NCBI GenBank assembly: GCA_031216915.1
Contig: CM062294.1
Span: 389,847,217 to 389,911,216, forward strand
Direction: 5' to 3'
DNA from: Pictodentalium vernedei
Taxonomy: Eukaryota > Mollusca > Scaphopoda > Dentaliida > Dentaliidae
DNA length: 64,000 bases
Shown here: in pieces, positions 36,592-47,104 of the stretch
How positions within the stretch are numbered: position 1 is the stretch's first letter
Layout: every line of letters begins with the position of its first letter
Program-made: the position numbers and the translations under genes
Notes under the pieces: generated by a model
What the model was told of the DNA's origin: nothing
Databases searched by the model: none
The model's input: the letters and a program-made list of their open reading frames with translations, nothing else

Positions 36592-36673
36592 GTCTGGGTC
36601 ATTGGTAAGTATAAGAAATATATAAATTACTATAAATTTTTTAACATTTTTATACTGTACCAATGACCCAGAC
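36592..36673. repeat. Internal complementary region, copy F
   Basis: The reverse complements of the left end and the right end are joined at TTTTTTAACATTTTT. Confidence 0.85.
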
Positions 36674-37191
36674 TTAGCTGAATAGTAAACAGGCTGGAGG
36701 GCCTAGGACATAGAGGAAAATCCAATAAGCTCAACTATATAGTAAAGAGGTAACCCCTTAAGGAGAAAAGGAGTATTAGGCTTTACATGTATCTTTCTTA
36801 TTTAATATTAAATTAGAAAGATACACTACCCTTAATAATTGAGCACAATAACATTCATGTTCTCTATTAACATCCACTATAACCCTTATACTAATTATTT
36901 TTAAAGCAAGCCAATAAATAAAGTAGTCCAGAGAATTGAGACTCTTTATAGTCATTTAAAAGTGTCCGAGTATTGTATATTAAAGCCCGTTTGACACTTG
37001 ACATATACAAATGCTTCACACCGAGCTACACTTTAAAAATAAGACATGAATGAATTTAAACATTAATATTACACTTTAAAACCATCCCGGAAGCGACTCA
37101 GAAATACTGACTTGGAGGAGGCATTCCCTTGCTTTTCACTATAAAGCAGGTGACCTAAGGGAACAACCCCCCCCCCCCCCCCCTTCCCCTT

Positions 37192-37224
37192 GCCCTGGGT
37201 CAAATAGCCCAGAGCGAAGAGGGC
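37192..37224 (-). promoter_or_regulatory. Conserved hairpin after the recombinase gene, copy F
   Basis: The text and pairing match copy E (30070-30102). In the sense direction it is followed within about 10 bases by a run of about 16 G. Confidence 0.55.
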
Positions 37225-37295
37225 AGCCGGACGGAGTCACTGCCGGAACAGAAAGCCTGCATAACTATAGTTGCAACTGTTTAGTGGACGACATT

Positions 37296-38480
37296 CTAAG
37301 CAACAGATAACGGACCTAAACAATGCAGGTCTCCAGAAATGGACTCAATATTTCTGAGATAAAAATTCGTAAATGTGGATGGCTGAGACCAATAAGCAGC
37401 CTTCATTAAATCTGTAATAGCAACACTATTAGCATAAGCCCAGGAAGTAGAAAGAGCTCTTACTTCATGAGCAGAAATCTTAAGCACAGACTGCTGAGAA
37501 GAAGATAAATCTTCATAAGCAGTACGGATAGTTAACTGAATCCATCTAGCAATAGAATGGACTGAAATGTCCTTTCTATTAGGCATCAAAGACAGAAAGA
37601 AACGTTTCCGTCCCTTTCTGATAAACTGAGATCTCTGTTTATAGATACGTAGTGCTCTAACAGGACAGAGTAAAGGCCTACGCCCGTCTGAAGACGGAAG
37701 AGCCTTAATAACAATAGGTTCCGGATATTTATTAGGACACTGATTCTTAGCTAAAAAACCCACATTAGTAGAGAAGGTGATAGTGTTCCCAACACTACGA
37801 TAATGAGAATCATCCACCGATAGTGCATGAAGCTCACTGACTCTTCTGGCAGAAGAGAAAGCTAAGAGAAAAGCTGTCTTATAAGATAAGAATTTGAAAT
37901 CTACTGTCCCAAGAGGTTCAAATGGCTTTTCCTTCAATTTAAGGAGAACCCAAGCTAAATTCCACTTAGGAATTAATCTAAGAGTTCTGGGTCTATTTAT
38001 CGAAAAGTTTCTAACCAACTTCGATAAAGAGACATTAGATCCAATTTGTAAACTATCATGATGTGCATAGGTATCAGATAACATAGATCTATAACCCTTT
38101 ATAGTAACAGGCTGCAGTTTGATTTCGTCAAACAAGTATACTAGAAAGTTTGCAATGTCTGGTATAGAGGGATCAAATATATCTACAGAATGATCCCTAC
38201 ACCAACGACGAAAAACCTTCCACTTAGCCGCATAGTTTAGCGAAGAGGAGGTCTTCCTACAGTTAGAAATCGCATCCACTGCTCGTCCTGTAAAGTGCTT
38301 GCCATGCAAGAAGGACCGCACAACGGAAAAACGTGAAGGTTGAGACCTTGCGGGTTGTGATGGAGTTGGCGCGATTTCCCCTGCGAAAGAAGATCCTCTC
38401 GTGGAGGAAGCTTCCGCGGTAGGTCCCACAACAGACACCTGAGTAGATTTATCCACGGTCTCTGTGGCGACAGAGATGCT
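37296..38480 (-). CDS. Tyrosine recombinase, copy F (fossil)
   Basis: The open frame contains AAKWKVFRRWCRDHS, TIKGYRSMLSDTYAHH, SSARRVSELHALSVDD (catalytic Arg), HSIARWIQLTIRTAY, KISAHEVRALSTSWAY (HxxR) and STFTNFYLRNIESIS (Tyr). The frame stays open upstream across the RT-RNase H region in another phase; that upstream stretch is mostly an overlap shadow, not a larger recombinase. The overlap of RT-RNase H and recombinase frames is a family habit. Confidence 0.87.
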   Translation of the reverse strand, partial: SISVATETVDKSTQVSVVGPTAEASSTRGSSFAGEIAPTPSQPARSQPSRFSVVRSFLHGKHFTGRAVDAISNCRKTSSSLNYAAKWKVFRRWCRDHSVDIFDPSIPDIANFLVYLFDEIKLQPVTIKGYRSMLSDTYAHHDSLQIGSNVSLSKLVRNFSINRPRTLRLIPKWNLAWVLLKLKEKPFEPLGTVDFKFLSYKTAFLLAFSSARRVSELHALSVDDSHYRSVGNTITFSTNVGFLAKNQCPNKYPEPIVIKALPSSDGRRPLLCPVRALRIYKQRSQFIRKGRKRFFLSLMPNRKDISVHSIARWIQLTIRTAYEDLSSSQQSVLKISAHEVRALSTSWAYANSVAITDLMKAAYWSQPSTFTNFYLRNIESISGDLHCLGPLSVA

Positions 38481-40275
38481 ACCAACAGAATCTTGCATTG
38501 AGATTGTTTTATCTTTAGCAATACTTGTTGAATTAACGGCGCTGGAGGATACGCATATCCTATCATTCCGTCCCAAGGGATCGACAGAGCGTCTACTGCA
38601 AATGCTCTTGGATCCGGACACGGAGACACATACGTCTGCAACTGATTGTTGAGATGTGTCGCAAATAAGTCTATCATTGGCCGTTCCCATTGGTAGCAAA
38701 TCTGATTGAATACTTGTTTGTTGAGAGTCCACTCCGATGGCAACAAACGACCCTTTCGTGAAAGGGAGTCTGCTAGCACATTCAGACGACCCGGTATGTG
38801 ACGGACCGAAAGAAGAACGTGATGTTCTAATGCAAACAGAAGGATTCTTTCCGTTAGATTGAACAACGGAACTGAATGAGTGCCTCCCTGATTCCGTATA
38901 TACGCCACTACTGTCGTATTGTCGGATAGGATTTGGACATGAGCATCGTGAATAATGTCCATCCAGTGACGTAACGCAAGCCAAATTGACATCATTTCCT
39001 TGATGTTTATGTGCTTGCACAGGAATTGCGGATCCCAAAGACCCTGGCATCTCGAATCCGTTGGGATTAATGATGCACCCCAACCTGTTTGACTGGCATC
39101 CGTCATAACGGTAAAACTCGGATCCGGCAACTGCAGCGGAACTCCTTGAGTTAACCACTGAATGTTTGCCCAAGTCTGAATCTCTTGTTTCACTTGATCT
39201 GACAAGAGAACGTCTACATCGAACGAATGAATTTTCACACTCCAATTCCGAGTCAGGAAAATTTGAAGAGGACGTGTGCGTAGCCGCCCCATCGGAATGA
39301 GATCCGCGGCGGCTCCGCACAGACCTATCAGTCTCATAAATTCTCTCGCCGTGACTTTGTCTGCGTGCAGACAATAGCGAGCGTAACAACTGACTAATTT
39401 CGCTCTGGTTAACGGCAGACGAACGAGATTGTTGTGCGTCTCGAAGCTCATTCCCAGATGAGTGAATGACTTGGACGGCACCAGATCCGACTTCTCCTCG
39501 TTTACTATAAAACCGAGACGTCGGAGCAATAGAAGAAGATTCTGAACATCGTTCTGAAGCGTTAACTCGTTGCCGTACCTCTGAAGAATGTCGTCCAGGT
39601 AGGCCGACGTTACCGCAGACGAATGAGCTCGGAAGTAGATCATTACCGAGTTCATTACCCGAGTGAAAGCCCAGGGTGCTAGATTCAATCCGAAGCACAT
39701 CGCCCGGAATTGATACACCACTCCAAGGACTGCGAAGCGTAGATACTTTCGGAATGTCGGATGTACCATGACGTGAAAGTACGCATCTTTGAGATCTATG
39801 CTCGTTGCATAATCGTTCACCCCGAATACTCGCTCTGACCGATCGAATCGTCTCCATATAAAACTTCGGAGCGACGATCAGCTTGTTTATCCAGCTCAAA
39901 TCTATGACTGGACGGAACGAGCCGTCTGGTTTCGGAACCAGAAACAGATGGCTGTAGAATCCCAGAGATTCCTGGTTTTCTACGACCTCTACCGCGTTCT
40001 TCATTAAAAGAGACTGCACCTCTGATAACAGAGCGTCTCTTTTCTGTGGATTTGACGGAAGATGAGTCCACTTTGGACTTCGAGTTAATGGAGGCTTTCG
40101 TTTGAAGGATATCTTCAGACCTTCCGAAGTCACTCCTCTCACCCAAGGGTCGTCCGTAATCGACGCCCACTCTTGTGAAAAACTCGACAACTTTCCGCCA
40201 ACCGGAACGCGATAGAGGTTTAAGCCATCACCTCCTGGACCTGCGAGGCCTGCGGTAGGAGAAACCACGTCTTCC
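38237..40275 (-). pseudogene. RT-RNase H, copy F (fossil)
   Basis: RT motifs: RPVIDLSWINKL, DLKDAYFHVMVHP, MCFGLNLAPWAFTR, AYLDDILQRYGNE, SDLVPSKSFTHLGMS. RNase H: MTDASQTGWGASL, ILSDNTTVVAYIRNQGG, RHIPGRLNVLADSLSRKG. These are followed by IDLFATHLNNQ and DGMIGYAYPP, the segment commonly labelled Dam-like methylase in DIRS elements. Its job is to copy the element RNA into DNA and remove the RNA strand. It overlaps gag upstream and recombinase downstream. It is nearly open. Confidence 0.87.
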
Positions 40276-42331
40276 ACGACCCGCACCTCGCCTCGTCGAC
40301 CTCGGGGCGTCCGACCGATTGTCCCGGCCTGAAGGACGTCCCGAACAAGAGTCGCTATCCTGACGGTCTCTCGAATAAGACCAAGAGGATGCACCGGAAC
40401 CTCTATAGGAACCTCTCTTGGGCGCATTAGACCCAGAAGTGCCTGTCTTATTCGTGTCTGCTGTATCCGACTTCTTAGGAGCCGATCTGAACAACAGAGA
40501 ATCATTAGCTTTCTTTTTAATTTTATCATAAATAGCGGAAAGCTTGCCGTCAAAGAGAAGTTCTCCGGAGACCGAAGCGACTCTAAGAGAGTTCTTCACC
40601 TTAGAATCCACTAGTGTGGATGTAGCTAGGGCTGCGTCACGTCTAACCAACTCCAGATTTGCCACTGAAAGGGCGGAGTTACACGTGGAATAAGCTACTG
40701 CCCTTGAAAGAAGTCTTAAAGAGGATTGTTAGTCCTGAAACTCTTCCCCTTGAAGGCGCAGTGATAACGCCTTAGTAAGGTGATCTGCGTAAGATAAGGC
40801 ATCTAAATTGGCTCTGTTAGACGCAATAGCTGTTTCCAACACCGCAGTTGGAATAGAAGCTGACGACGGTAATGATAGCTCTAAGTCTTCCGCCTCGTTG
40901 TCCATACGCAGAGGAACTCTCGGTATACCCTGTCCTGCCGTATCGAATTTATTCCTTGCATTAATGAAAGGCAGGTTGAGAGTATTAGCGGACAAGAAAC
41001 CTGCTTTCCCCGTCCTGGAAGCAAGTTTAAATATAGCGTCGTTCAATAATTCAAATGTTCTAGCAACATTATTGGACTGCGACGGAAACTCGGGAGCGAT
41101 GTCCCTGAACCGCTCAAAAAATTCAGAGTCCAATGACGCTATAATTCTCTTGTCCGGAAGCGCAGCAGTCTGGCCCGACGGAAAAACTTGAGGGAGAAAG
41201 TGCCGGATGAAGTCCACGGCAGCTTTATGTTGTTCCGAAAGGGATAGCTCCAAGTCATCCGTATCCCTTTCACCATCCGGGTCGGACCTCATGATGTTCC
41301 CGGTCGTCCGCCCCCGATGCTTCGGCGGAGCGTACCGACCCAGCGCCGTCGGATAATTCTCGATCCGACACCGTTTCTGTCGGCTGCTGGGATGCTGCGA
41401 TAAGCTGTGCTATCTGCACAAGAATGTCCGGCGTCGAGACCTGCGGAGGCGCAGTCTTTCACTGCTTCGCCGAGGGCAGCTCCGCATCAGATGGCTCCCG
41501 CATACTTTTCCTATGCGAACGTCCAGAGTCCATCGGTCTCGAATCCCTGGCTGCCGGATGGTGTGACCTGGTCGCCGAAGAATCCTTCATCGGCGAAGCT
41601 GGTAATATATCGGCGGTCACGCAGCCAAGGTGCGGTCGTGTGTGCTGACGAGAAGAGGAAGCCTTAACAGTCTCTGCGGACTGCTTATACAACGGAGCGT
41701 CCCGAGCGATGGACGTATGCTCCGCTAAAGACACATTTTGTACCACAACATCTGGTCCCAGATGTTGTTGTACGAGAGAGGGACCTCTCTCGCTCGCGGC
41801 CCGGCTGGACCTGGACGAGGTAGGAACCGGACTAAAAGGCTTCCTCCGTTCTCGCTTACTATCCGCCGTCACTGGGTGTGCATCTATTATGTTTATAGTG
41901 CTCGCATCACCCAAAATTTCCTCTTGGACCGCATCGGACGAACCCGGCTGCCGAACCATTCGGTGAATGGACGCTACACCGGGCGAGCTAGCGGACGACA
42001 TTTGTCTAATCTCCATGAGCACTTTTGCCGCTAGCTCTGAATTCATTTGTGACGACGGACGCACACTTGAAGAAGATAACATGGAAACATCACCCTGTTC
42101 TGGTTCCTCTGAAATAGAAACTGAGAGAGTAGAGTGACCTTGCGGAGAAAGAGCCGGCATCGCTCTTTCTCCAGAAACAACATATCGTGACACACGTTTC
42201 CAATGTTTCTCATCCCAATGTTCACATATAGGACAGGGATTAATGCGAGAACACTGACTACAATTAATACAATGATCATGAAAGTCAGAGGAAGATTTCT
42301 TCCTATTACAATTTGAACAACGTCCCTTCAT
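40228..42331 (-). pseudogene. Gag, copy F (fossil)
   Basis: The start at 42331 (MKGRCSNCNRKK) is preferred over an upstream Met because B, D and E conserve it. Cys cluster: CSNC, HDHCINCSQC, CPIC. Then LSEEPEQ-like acidic/Ser linkers, LPFINARNKFDTAGQG, LDALSYADHLTKALSLRLQG and an Arg/Gly/Ser tail (RGAGRGRRGFSYRRPRRSRR), likely for nucleic-acid binding. About 700 residues. It is partly open, with a few breaks. Confidence 0.8.
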
Positions 42332-43216
42332 TGTGAAAGAACAACAATAAGTCCTAGTTACTCGCAAAAACCCCTGACACAAAGATACATAATAACATGA
42401 TCCATTAATAAATGAAAAAACAATTGCAAAACAAAATAATTTTGAAAAAATATTTTTTCAGCGAAGCCCAAGTTGCTGAAAAGTAACGTTGAGCCCCGAT
42501 GGATCCGATGGCAAAGTGTGGTCAAAAATTTTAAATTTATATAAAATAATTAATGAGACACTTTCGGATAATATAAATGTATCTTATAATGAGATAAACT
42601 ACAACAAAGGCAAACAGCCCCCCTCAAAAAAGGCTGTTGCCAATGAAAACAAACAGTGTAAACACACTAGAAAACATGACTCCAGGCACTGAAAAAACTG
42701 GCCCGGAATCAGTCATCAATTACACTCTATCTGATGCAAAACAGAGACTCCCAGGGGAGAATCTGTAGAACATCAGATGGAAGATGCAGAACACAAACGT
42801 TATACACCCATGGGTGAAAACGTAACTATGGGGAAAATAAAAGAAAACATTCTGTAACCAAGCAACTCTCCCAGGAAATTTTAGAAATGAAATTTCTCAA
42901 AAATATGCCAAAAGCATGGGAGAATTGCAAGGGGGGACTTTAGAAGGCTAGGGGAGAGGAAACACTGAATAAGCAGTGCAACAATTAGCAAGAATGACAA
43001 CAAGAGACCCATGCCTCGAAAATAGGCAACTTAACATAATTTCATCAAAAAATTTTAAGTACAGCCCTGATTATTTTTTGCCACTTCTTTTTCCTCTCCT
43101 CCTTCTATCCTCCTTAGAATCACATTTTCTCCAAAAATTACGTGTCTGGCATCCTTTAAACTGAGATTTACAAGCACAAAGATCAGTGAGATGTTGACTG
43201 ATGAAGGGCCAAACAG

Positions 43217-43415
43217 AGAATGATAATTGGCGCCAATTTCGGGACGACTGCGTCACTGCGCATGCGCAGTAGAGGCGTAGTATGGAGGTCCTTTAGGACA
43301 TGATTTCTTTTTGTTTTGGATGCAAATTTTGGGGATTGGGGGGCAAAATTTGTGTTTGGCCCTGGTTTTGTTAGAGTTAGCACCAGCTAAGTCTGGGTCA
43401 TTGGTACAGTATAAA
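43217..43415 (-). repeat. Right inverted terminal repeat, copy F
   Basis: It is the exact inverse of the left ITR, including the copy-specific text GACGACTGCGTCACTGCG. GC palindrome at 43255-43270. Confidence 0.9.
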
Positions 43416-44187
43416 AATATATATTTTTTCAGAAAAGCCCAAGTTTCTGAAAGTAACGTTGAGCCCCAATGGATCACAAAAAAGCCTAAGTGTGGACAAA
43501 ATTTTTAAAAATATTTCAAAAAAATTAATGCAACACTTACGTATAATAATAATGTATCTTGTTATGATTAAACTAATACAAAGACAAGAAATCACTCTCA
43601 ACAGAAACCGTTGTCAATGTAATCAAGAAGTGTATAAAAACCGGAAACATGACTCCAGGCACTGATAAACATGGCCCGAAATCAGTTACCAATTACAACA
43701 CTATCTGATGCAAAACAGAGACTTCCAGGGAAGAAACTGCAGAACATCAGATGGTAGATGCAGAACACAACGCCTAAACACCCATGGGTGAGGACGTAAA
43801 CATGGGGAAAAAACGGAATTCATTCTGTTACCAAGCTAAAACTCCCAAGAAATTTTAGTAATAATATTACAGAAAATATGCCAAAAGCATGGGAGAATAG
43901 CAAGGGAGGACTAAAGGGAGAGAGGAAACACTGATCAAGCAGTGTAACTTATAGCAAGAATGACAACAACAGGCCCATGCCTTGAAATTAGGGAACATAA
44001 CATAATTTCATAAAAAAAATTTTTAAGTTACAGCCCTGATTATTACCTGCCACTAATTTTTCCTCTCCTCCTTCTATTTCCTCTTTAGATCCACCATTTC
44101 TCTAATATTTATGTGTCTGGCATCATTTAAACTGAGATTTACAAGCACAAATATCAGTCAGATGTGAACTGATGAAGGGCCAAACAA

Positions 44188-44386
44188 AGAATGATAATTG
44201 GCGCCAATTTCGAGACCTCCTTGACACTGCGCATGCGCAGTGGAGGAAAAGTATGGAGGACCATTTAGGACATGTTATTTTCGGTTTTAGATGCAAATTT
44301 TGGGGATTGGGGGGCAAAATTTGTGTTTGGCCCTAGATTTTGAGAATTAGCACCAGCTATGTCTGGGTCATTGGTACAGTATAAAA
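44188..44386 (-). repeat. Right inverted terminal repeat, copy D
   Basis: It is inverse to 23574-23790 with about six differences. GC palindrome intact at 44226-44241. Confidence 0.85.
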
Positions 44387-45365
44387 TATTAATAGCTCCA
44401 ATCTAGTGGTCATCCCAAATAAGCATACCAAGTTTCAAAGCGATTGGATGATAAATGCAACCTGTGCAGTGTGCCAAAGGAAATTGTGGACATCCAAACA
44501 GATAAGTTGAACGGCATTTCTCGACAAAAATGGAATAAAATCAAAAGTTCCCATATAGAGGTCAGCCCAAACAAGCATACTTAGTTTTAAAGTGATCCAT
44601 TCATGACTGCACCCTGCGGGGTGTGCCAAAGGAAAATATTGATGCACAAATTCAAAAAGTCCCAATGTCAAGGTAACAGTAACATTTTTCAATGGAAATG
44701 AACGTAAATATATCATATCTAGAAGTCACTCCGTACACACATACCAAGTTTCAAAGAAATCCATTAATGAATGACCCTGCAGGGCATGCCAAAGGAAAAA
44801 CTGATCCACAATGTGTAATGGTCATTGCTTATGGCAACGTTTTTTGTTGGAAATGAAAGAAAATCAATAGCTCCAATCTAGAGGTCACCCCAAATACACA
44901 TACCAAGTTTCAAAGTGATCTGATGATAAATGCGACCTGTGCAGTGTGCCAAAGGAAACTGATGACGTACAAAACAGATAAGTTTAATGTTGTTGCCAAT
45001 GTCAACGTTTCTCAATGGAAATGAAAGAAAATCGATAGCTCCCATCTAGAGGTCTCCCCAAAGAAGCATACCAATTTTCAAAGCAATCCATTCATAAATG
45101 TGGCCTTTAGGGCATGCAAAAGGAATATATTAATGCACAAATTCACTAAGTTCAAAGGTCAATGAAAATGGCAAAGCTTCTGATGGAAATGGAAGAAAAT
45201 CGATTGCTCACATCTAGAGGTCACCCCAAACAAGTATACCAAGTTTCAAAGCAATCCGATCATAAATGAGACCTGTGCAGTGTGCCAAAGGAAATTGTGA
45301 ATGTATGTGTTGGAAGTGATGGCAATAGCCAGCTTGACTTCGACAATTTAAGCTAAAAATGTAAA
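44387..45365. repeat. Array of about 150-170 bp units, right piece
   Basis: Six units are marked by AATAGCTCC-type text at 44389, 44542, 44711, 44864, 45033 and 45201 and by GTGCCAAAGGAAA. It ends GATGGCAATAGCCAGCTTGA...TTTAAGCTAAAAATG, matching the end of the 143-bp array at about 54690-54720, so the two arrays are related families. It has no coding capacity. Confidence 0.7.
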
Positions 45366-45376
45366 AAAAAAAAAGA

Positions 45377-45492
45377 ATAAGCTATGTTTTTGAGTCAAAA
45401 AATGAAAAAAAATAATAGAACTGAGTGGTGATTTTTGTCTTTTTGTTGATAGTGCTGGCCAGTTTTATCCATTACATTGGGTAAAGGGTTAA
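45377..45492. mobile_element. TTAA-type palindromic MITE, half copy
   Basis: It carries one arm (AAGCTATGTTTTTGAGTCAA) and the terminus TTGGGTAAAGGGTTAA of the family at 47105 and 48203. The other end is absent. Confidence 0.55.
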
Positions 45493-45545
45493 ACCATCCA
45501 TCCACCCCCCCCCCCCCCTCTGTTCTCATTTCTATATATTTACAG

Positions 45546-45640
45546 GACCGTAGAGAGCGAGGATGGCAACTGGGGCAGTTTGTAGGATGGGCATTACAGG
45601 CCCAGCAAGCACTAAAGGCACAAAGCGATAATCAGGAGCT

Positions 45641-45641
<1 letters not shown>
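45546..45641 (+). CDS. Candidate host exon, product not recognised
   Basis: A strong 3' splice site (TTCTCATTTCTATATATTTACAG, ending 45545) precedes an open stretch reading DRRERGWQLGQFVGWALQ and then AQQALKAQSDNQEL. The other two frames after the splice site close at once or within 13 codons. The stretch looks like real protein (amphipathic, Gln-rich helix) but I cannot name the family. No donor site is visible: the exon runs straight into a run of 33 G. It is on the opposite strand to the SGF29 exon, so it belongs to a different gene or is a stray exon. Confidence 0.45.
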
Positions 45642-45677
<36 letters not shown>

Positions 45678-45704
45678 TCCCCCCCCCCCCCCCCCCCCCC
45701 CCCC
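45642..45704. repeat. 33-G run followed by 26-C run (G/C fold-back)
   Basis: An uninterrupted G tract (45642-45674), then CCCT, then a C tract (45679-45704) could form a near-perfect G/C hairpin. It may be real or a sequencing/assembly artefact; it sits exactly where an exon should end. Confidence 0.8.
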
Positions 45705-46145
45705 ACAAAAAGAAAAAATTTGTTTAAATATAGTGCTACGAGAAACATTCTCCTCCATTTTCTTGACAATATCTACTCAATTATTTCCTTACAATTTGGG
45801 TAATTTATTTGTGTGTGTATGGTGCATTTTTTCTCCAAAGATAAAAATGATGCATGAAAGAACTGTGGAAAGCCAACAAACTGGAACAAGTGGACTTTTA
45901 TATGAATGGAACCTGGTCAAAAATGCAACTACATACTCTTGCCATGTCCACTAGTGTTGGAGGACCGTGCCAAAAGCCTTCCCATGACTTTCAGCTCAGA
46001 TATATTGATAGGTCAACCCACACTTTCTTAAAACACCAAAAATCTAGGGGCAGTTCCCCCCCCCCCCCCCCCCCCCCCTTACACGCTCCCACTTCTCGGC
46101 ACTAGTGTATATTTAATAATGCATTTAGATATGAAATGTTCATAC

Positions 46146-46331
46146 TCTTTTCCTTCCTCAGCATCTATATCATCAACCTCATATTTATTGGTTGTACTGT
46201 TGTATGACACAACCTCTGCAAGGATCCAGTTCTCTTCTCCATCCTGGCTTCTGACTCGAGCTGCCACTTTGTCACCAGACTTCGCTACATAGGTAGATTC
46301 TGCTGACATTGCACCACACAGAGGTGGCGGC
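46146..46331 (-). CDS. SGF29: SGF29 exon encoding the start of the Tudor domain
   Basis: The exon reads PPPLCGAMSAESTYVAKS, then GDKVAARVRSQDGEENWILA, EVVSYNSTTNKYEVDDID and AEEGKE. This matches the conserved start of the tandem Tudor region of SGF29 (CCDC101), the SAGA/ATAC subunit that binds trimethylated histone H3 Lys4 in the nucleus; known orthologues have PPLCGA, GDKVAARV, WILAEVVSY and NKYEVDDID at this place. Splice sites fit: acceptor ...TTACTTTCTAG before 46331 and donor GTATGA after 46146, giving 186 nt that start with the last base of a split codon. Flanking exons were not found; the neighbourhood is transposons, so the introns are probably long. Confidence 0.88.
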
Positions 46332-46581
46332 CTAGAAAGTAAAGTAAGATGAAAAATAATGTGAAAGAGCACTTACAAAGCTTACATACATGTTCAGAGT
46401 TCCAGGACTTTAATGAATAGTCTATTCAAGGGGTTTCCTATTCCATCTGGTGATATTTTCAATAATTTCCAAGAGACATGGATTAGAATTTAGGATGTTC
46501 TGTTACAAAAACAAGGGAGCTCCCCTCTAACAGATACAAAAAGTTACAAGAACATGAAAGCCAATGAAACAGGTACTTGAT
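46332..46581. other. Intron-like spacer of SGF29
   Basis: The polypyrimidine tract of the acceptor lies at 46336-46350. The rest is AT-rich sequence without a recognised gene or repeat. Confidence 0.4.
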
Positions 46582-46980
46582 GCAGTTGAACCCTGTCAAC
46601 TGAATAGCAATTTTGCCAGAAAATCTTTTCAATTAACAGGAGAATACAAAAACAGGGTCATCTGTCTATCTTCTAATTTTAAACTGAGCATTTATTTTAT
46701 TACATCTTGTTTGACAGAGCTCAGTGAGCTCTGTCAAACAAGATGTAATAAATTATATGCCCATACTGGATGTACCAGACCAAAAAATGTCTATAACTGT
46801 GGGGAACTGATTGGATGTCGGAGTAATTCCTAGAGAGATTACAAGATTTTTTATTCATTTAATAGGAGTTTACTCTATAACCTGTATGCAATTAACAGGT
46901 CAAATTGTACAGAAGTTATGGTAAATGGTTTCTAAGTTATACACATTTAACAGAGTTATTCAATTAAAAGATATACAATG
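46582..46980. mobile_element. Palindromic MITE (pogo/Tigger-like end)
   Basis: It starts CAGTTGAACCCTGTCAACTG, the same terminus type as the element at the window start. It contains a perfect palindrome with 27-base arms at 46697-46751. The right boundary is uncertain: CATTTAACAGAGTTATTCAA at about 46945 resembles the inverse of the left end. Confidence 0.5.
46697..46751. repeat. Perfect 55-bp palindrome
   Basis: TTATTACATCTTGTTTGACA...TGTCAAACAAGATGTAATAA has 27-base arms around one G. Related imperfect copies lie at 8-62 and, as a fragment, at about 56745-56783. Confidence 0.9.
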
Positions 46981-47104
46981 ATGTGAGCTCTCTGTATTTC
47001 CTGTTATAACATTATATATATCACAAAACATATATTCAAAACCCAATGCATGATTTTCATTCTATTATGCAGGGATGATTTGTTGTAGCAATATTCACCT
47101 CACG

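Larger units (their letters stand above)
36289..43415 (-). mobile_element. DIRS-type retrotransposon copy F (fossil, nearest to whole)
   Basis: A minus-strand copy of 7.1 kb, head to tail with E and inside D. Parts are the right ITR (43415-43217), leader (43216-42332), gag (42331-40228), RT-RNase H (about 40275-38237), recombinase (about 38480-37296), a poly-C tract and hairpin (37167-37224), the ICR and left ITR. The ITRs are identical over about 190 bases. It looks almost whole, with roughly two to four breaks. On its right, copy D's leader resumes with TATATTTTTTCAGAAAAGCC. Confidence 0.92.
23574..44386 (-). mobile_element. DIRS-type retrotransposon copy D (fossil, hosts E and F)
   Basis: A minus-strand DIRS copy has its body at 23574-29165 and 43416-44386, with copies E and F inserted in its leader. 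Parts are the right ITR and leader (44386-43416 and 29165-29046), gag (29045-26698), RT-RNase H (26675-25150), recombinase (about 25010-23861) and left ITR. It is broken in perhaps five to ten places. Its ITRs differ at about 6 of 190 positions, so it is older than E and F, which agrees with the nesting. It sits in a tandem-unit array whose intact units show the uninterrupted sequence. Confidence 0.9.

Noticed and set aside
37296-40553. A single 1085-residue frame on the minus strand
   Set aside because: It strings together parts of RT in one phase and the recombinase in another with shadow translation between. Real DIRS genes overlap in different frames, so it is not one protein.
45854-46105. 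Plus-strand frame MKELWKANKLEQ... as a second exon of the unknown gene
   Set aside because: An in-frame stop lies two codons upstream with no splice acceptor after it, no clear donor is visible, and the frame ends in a poly-C run.
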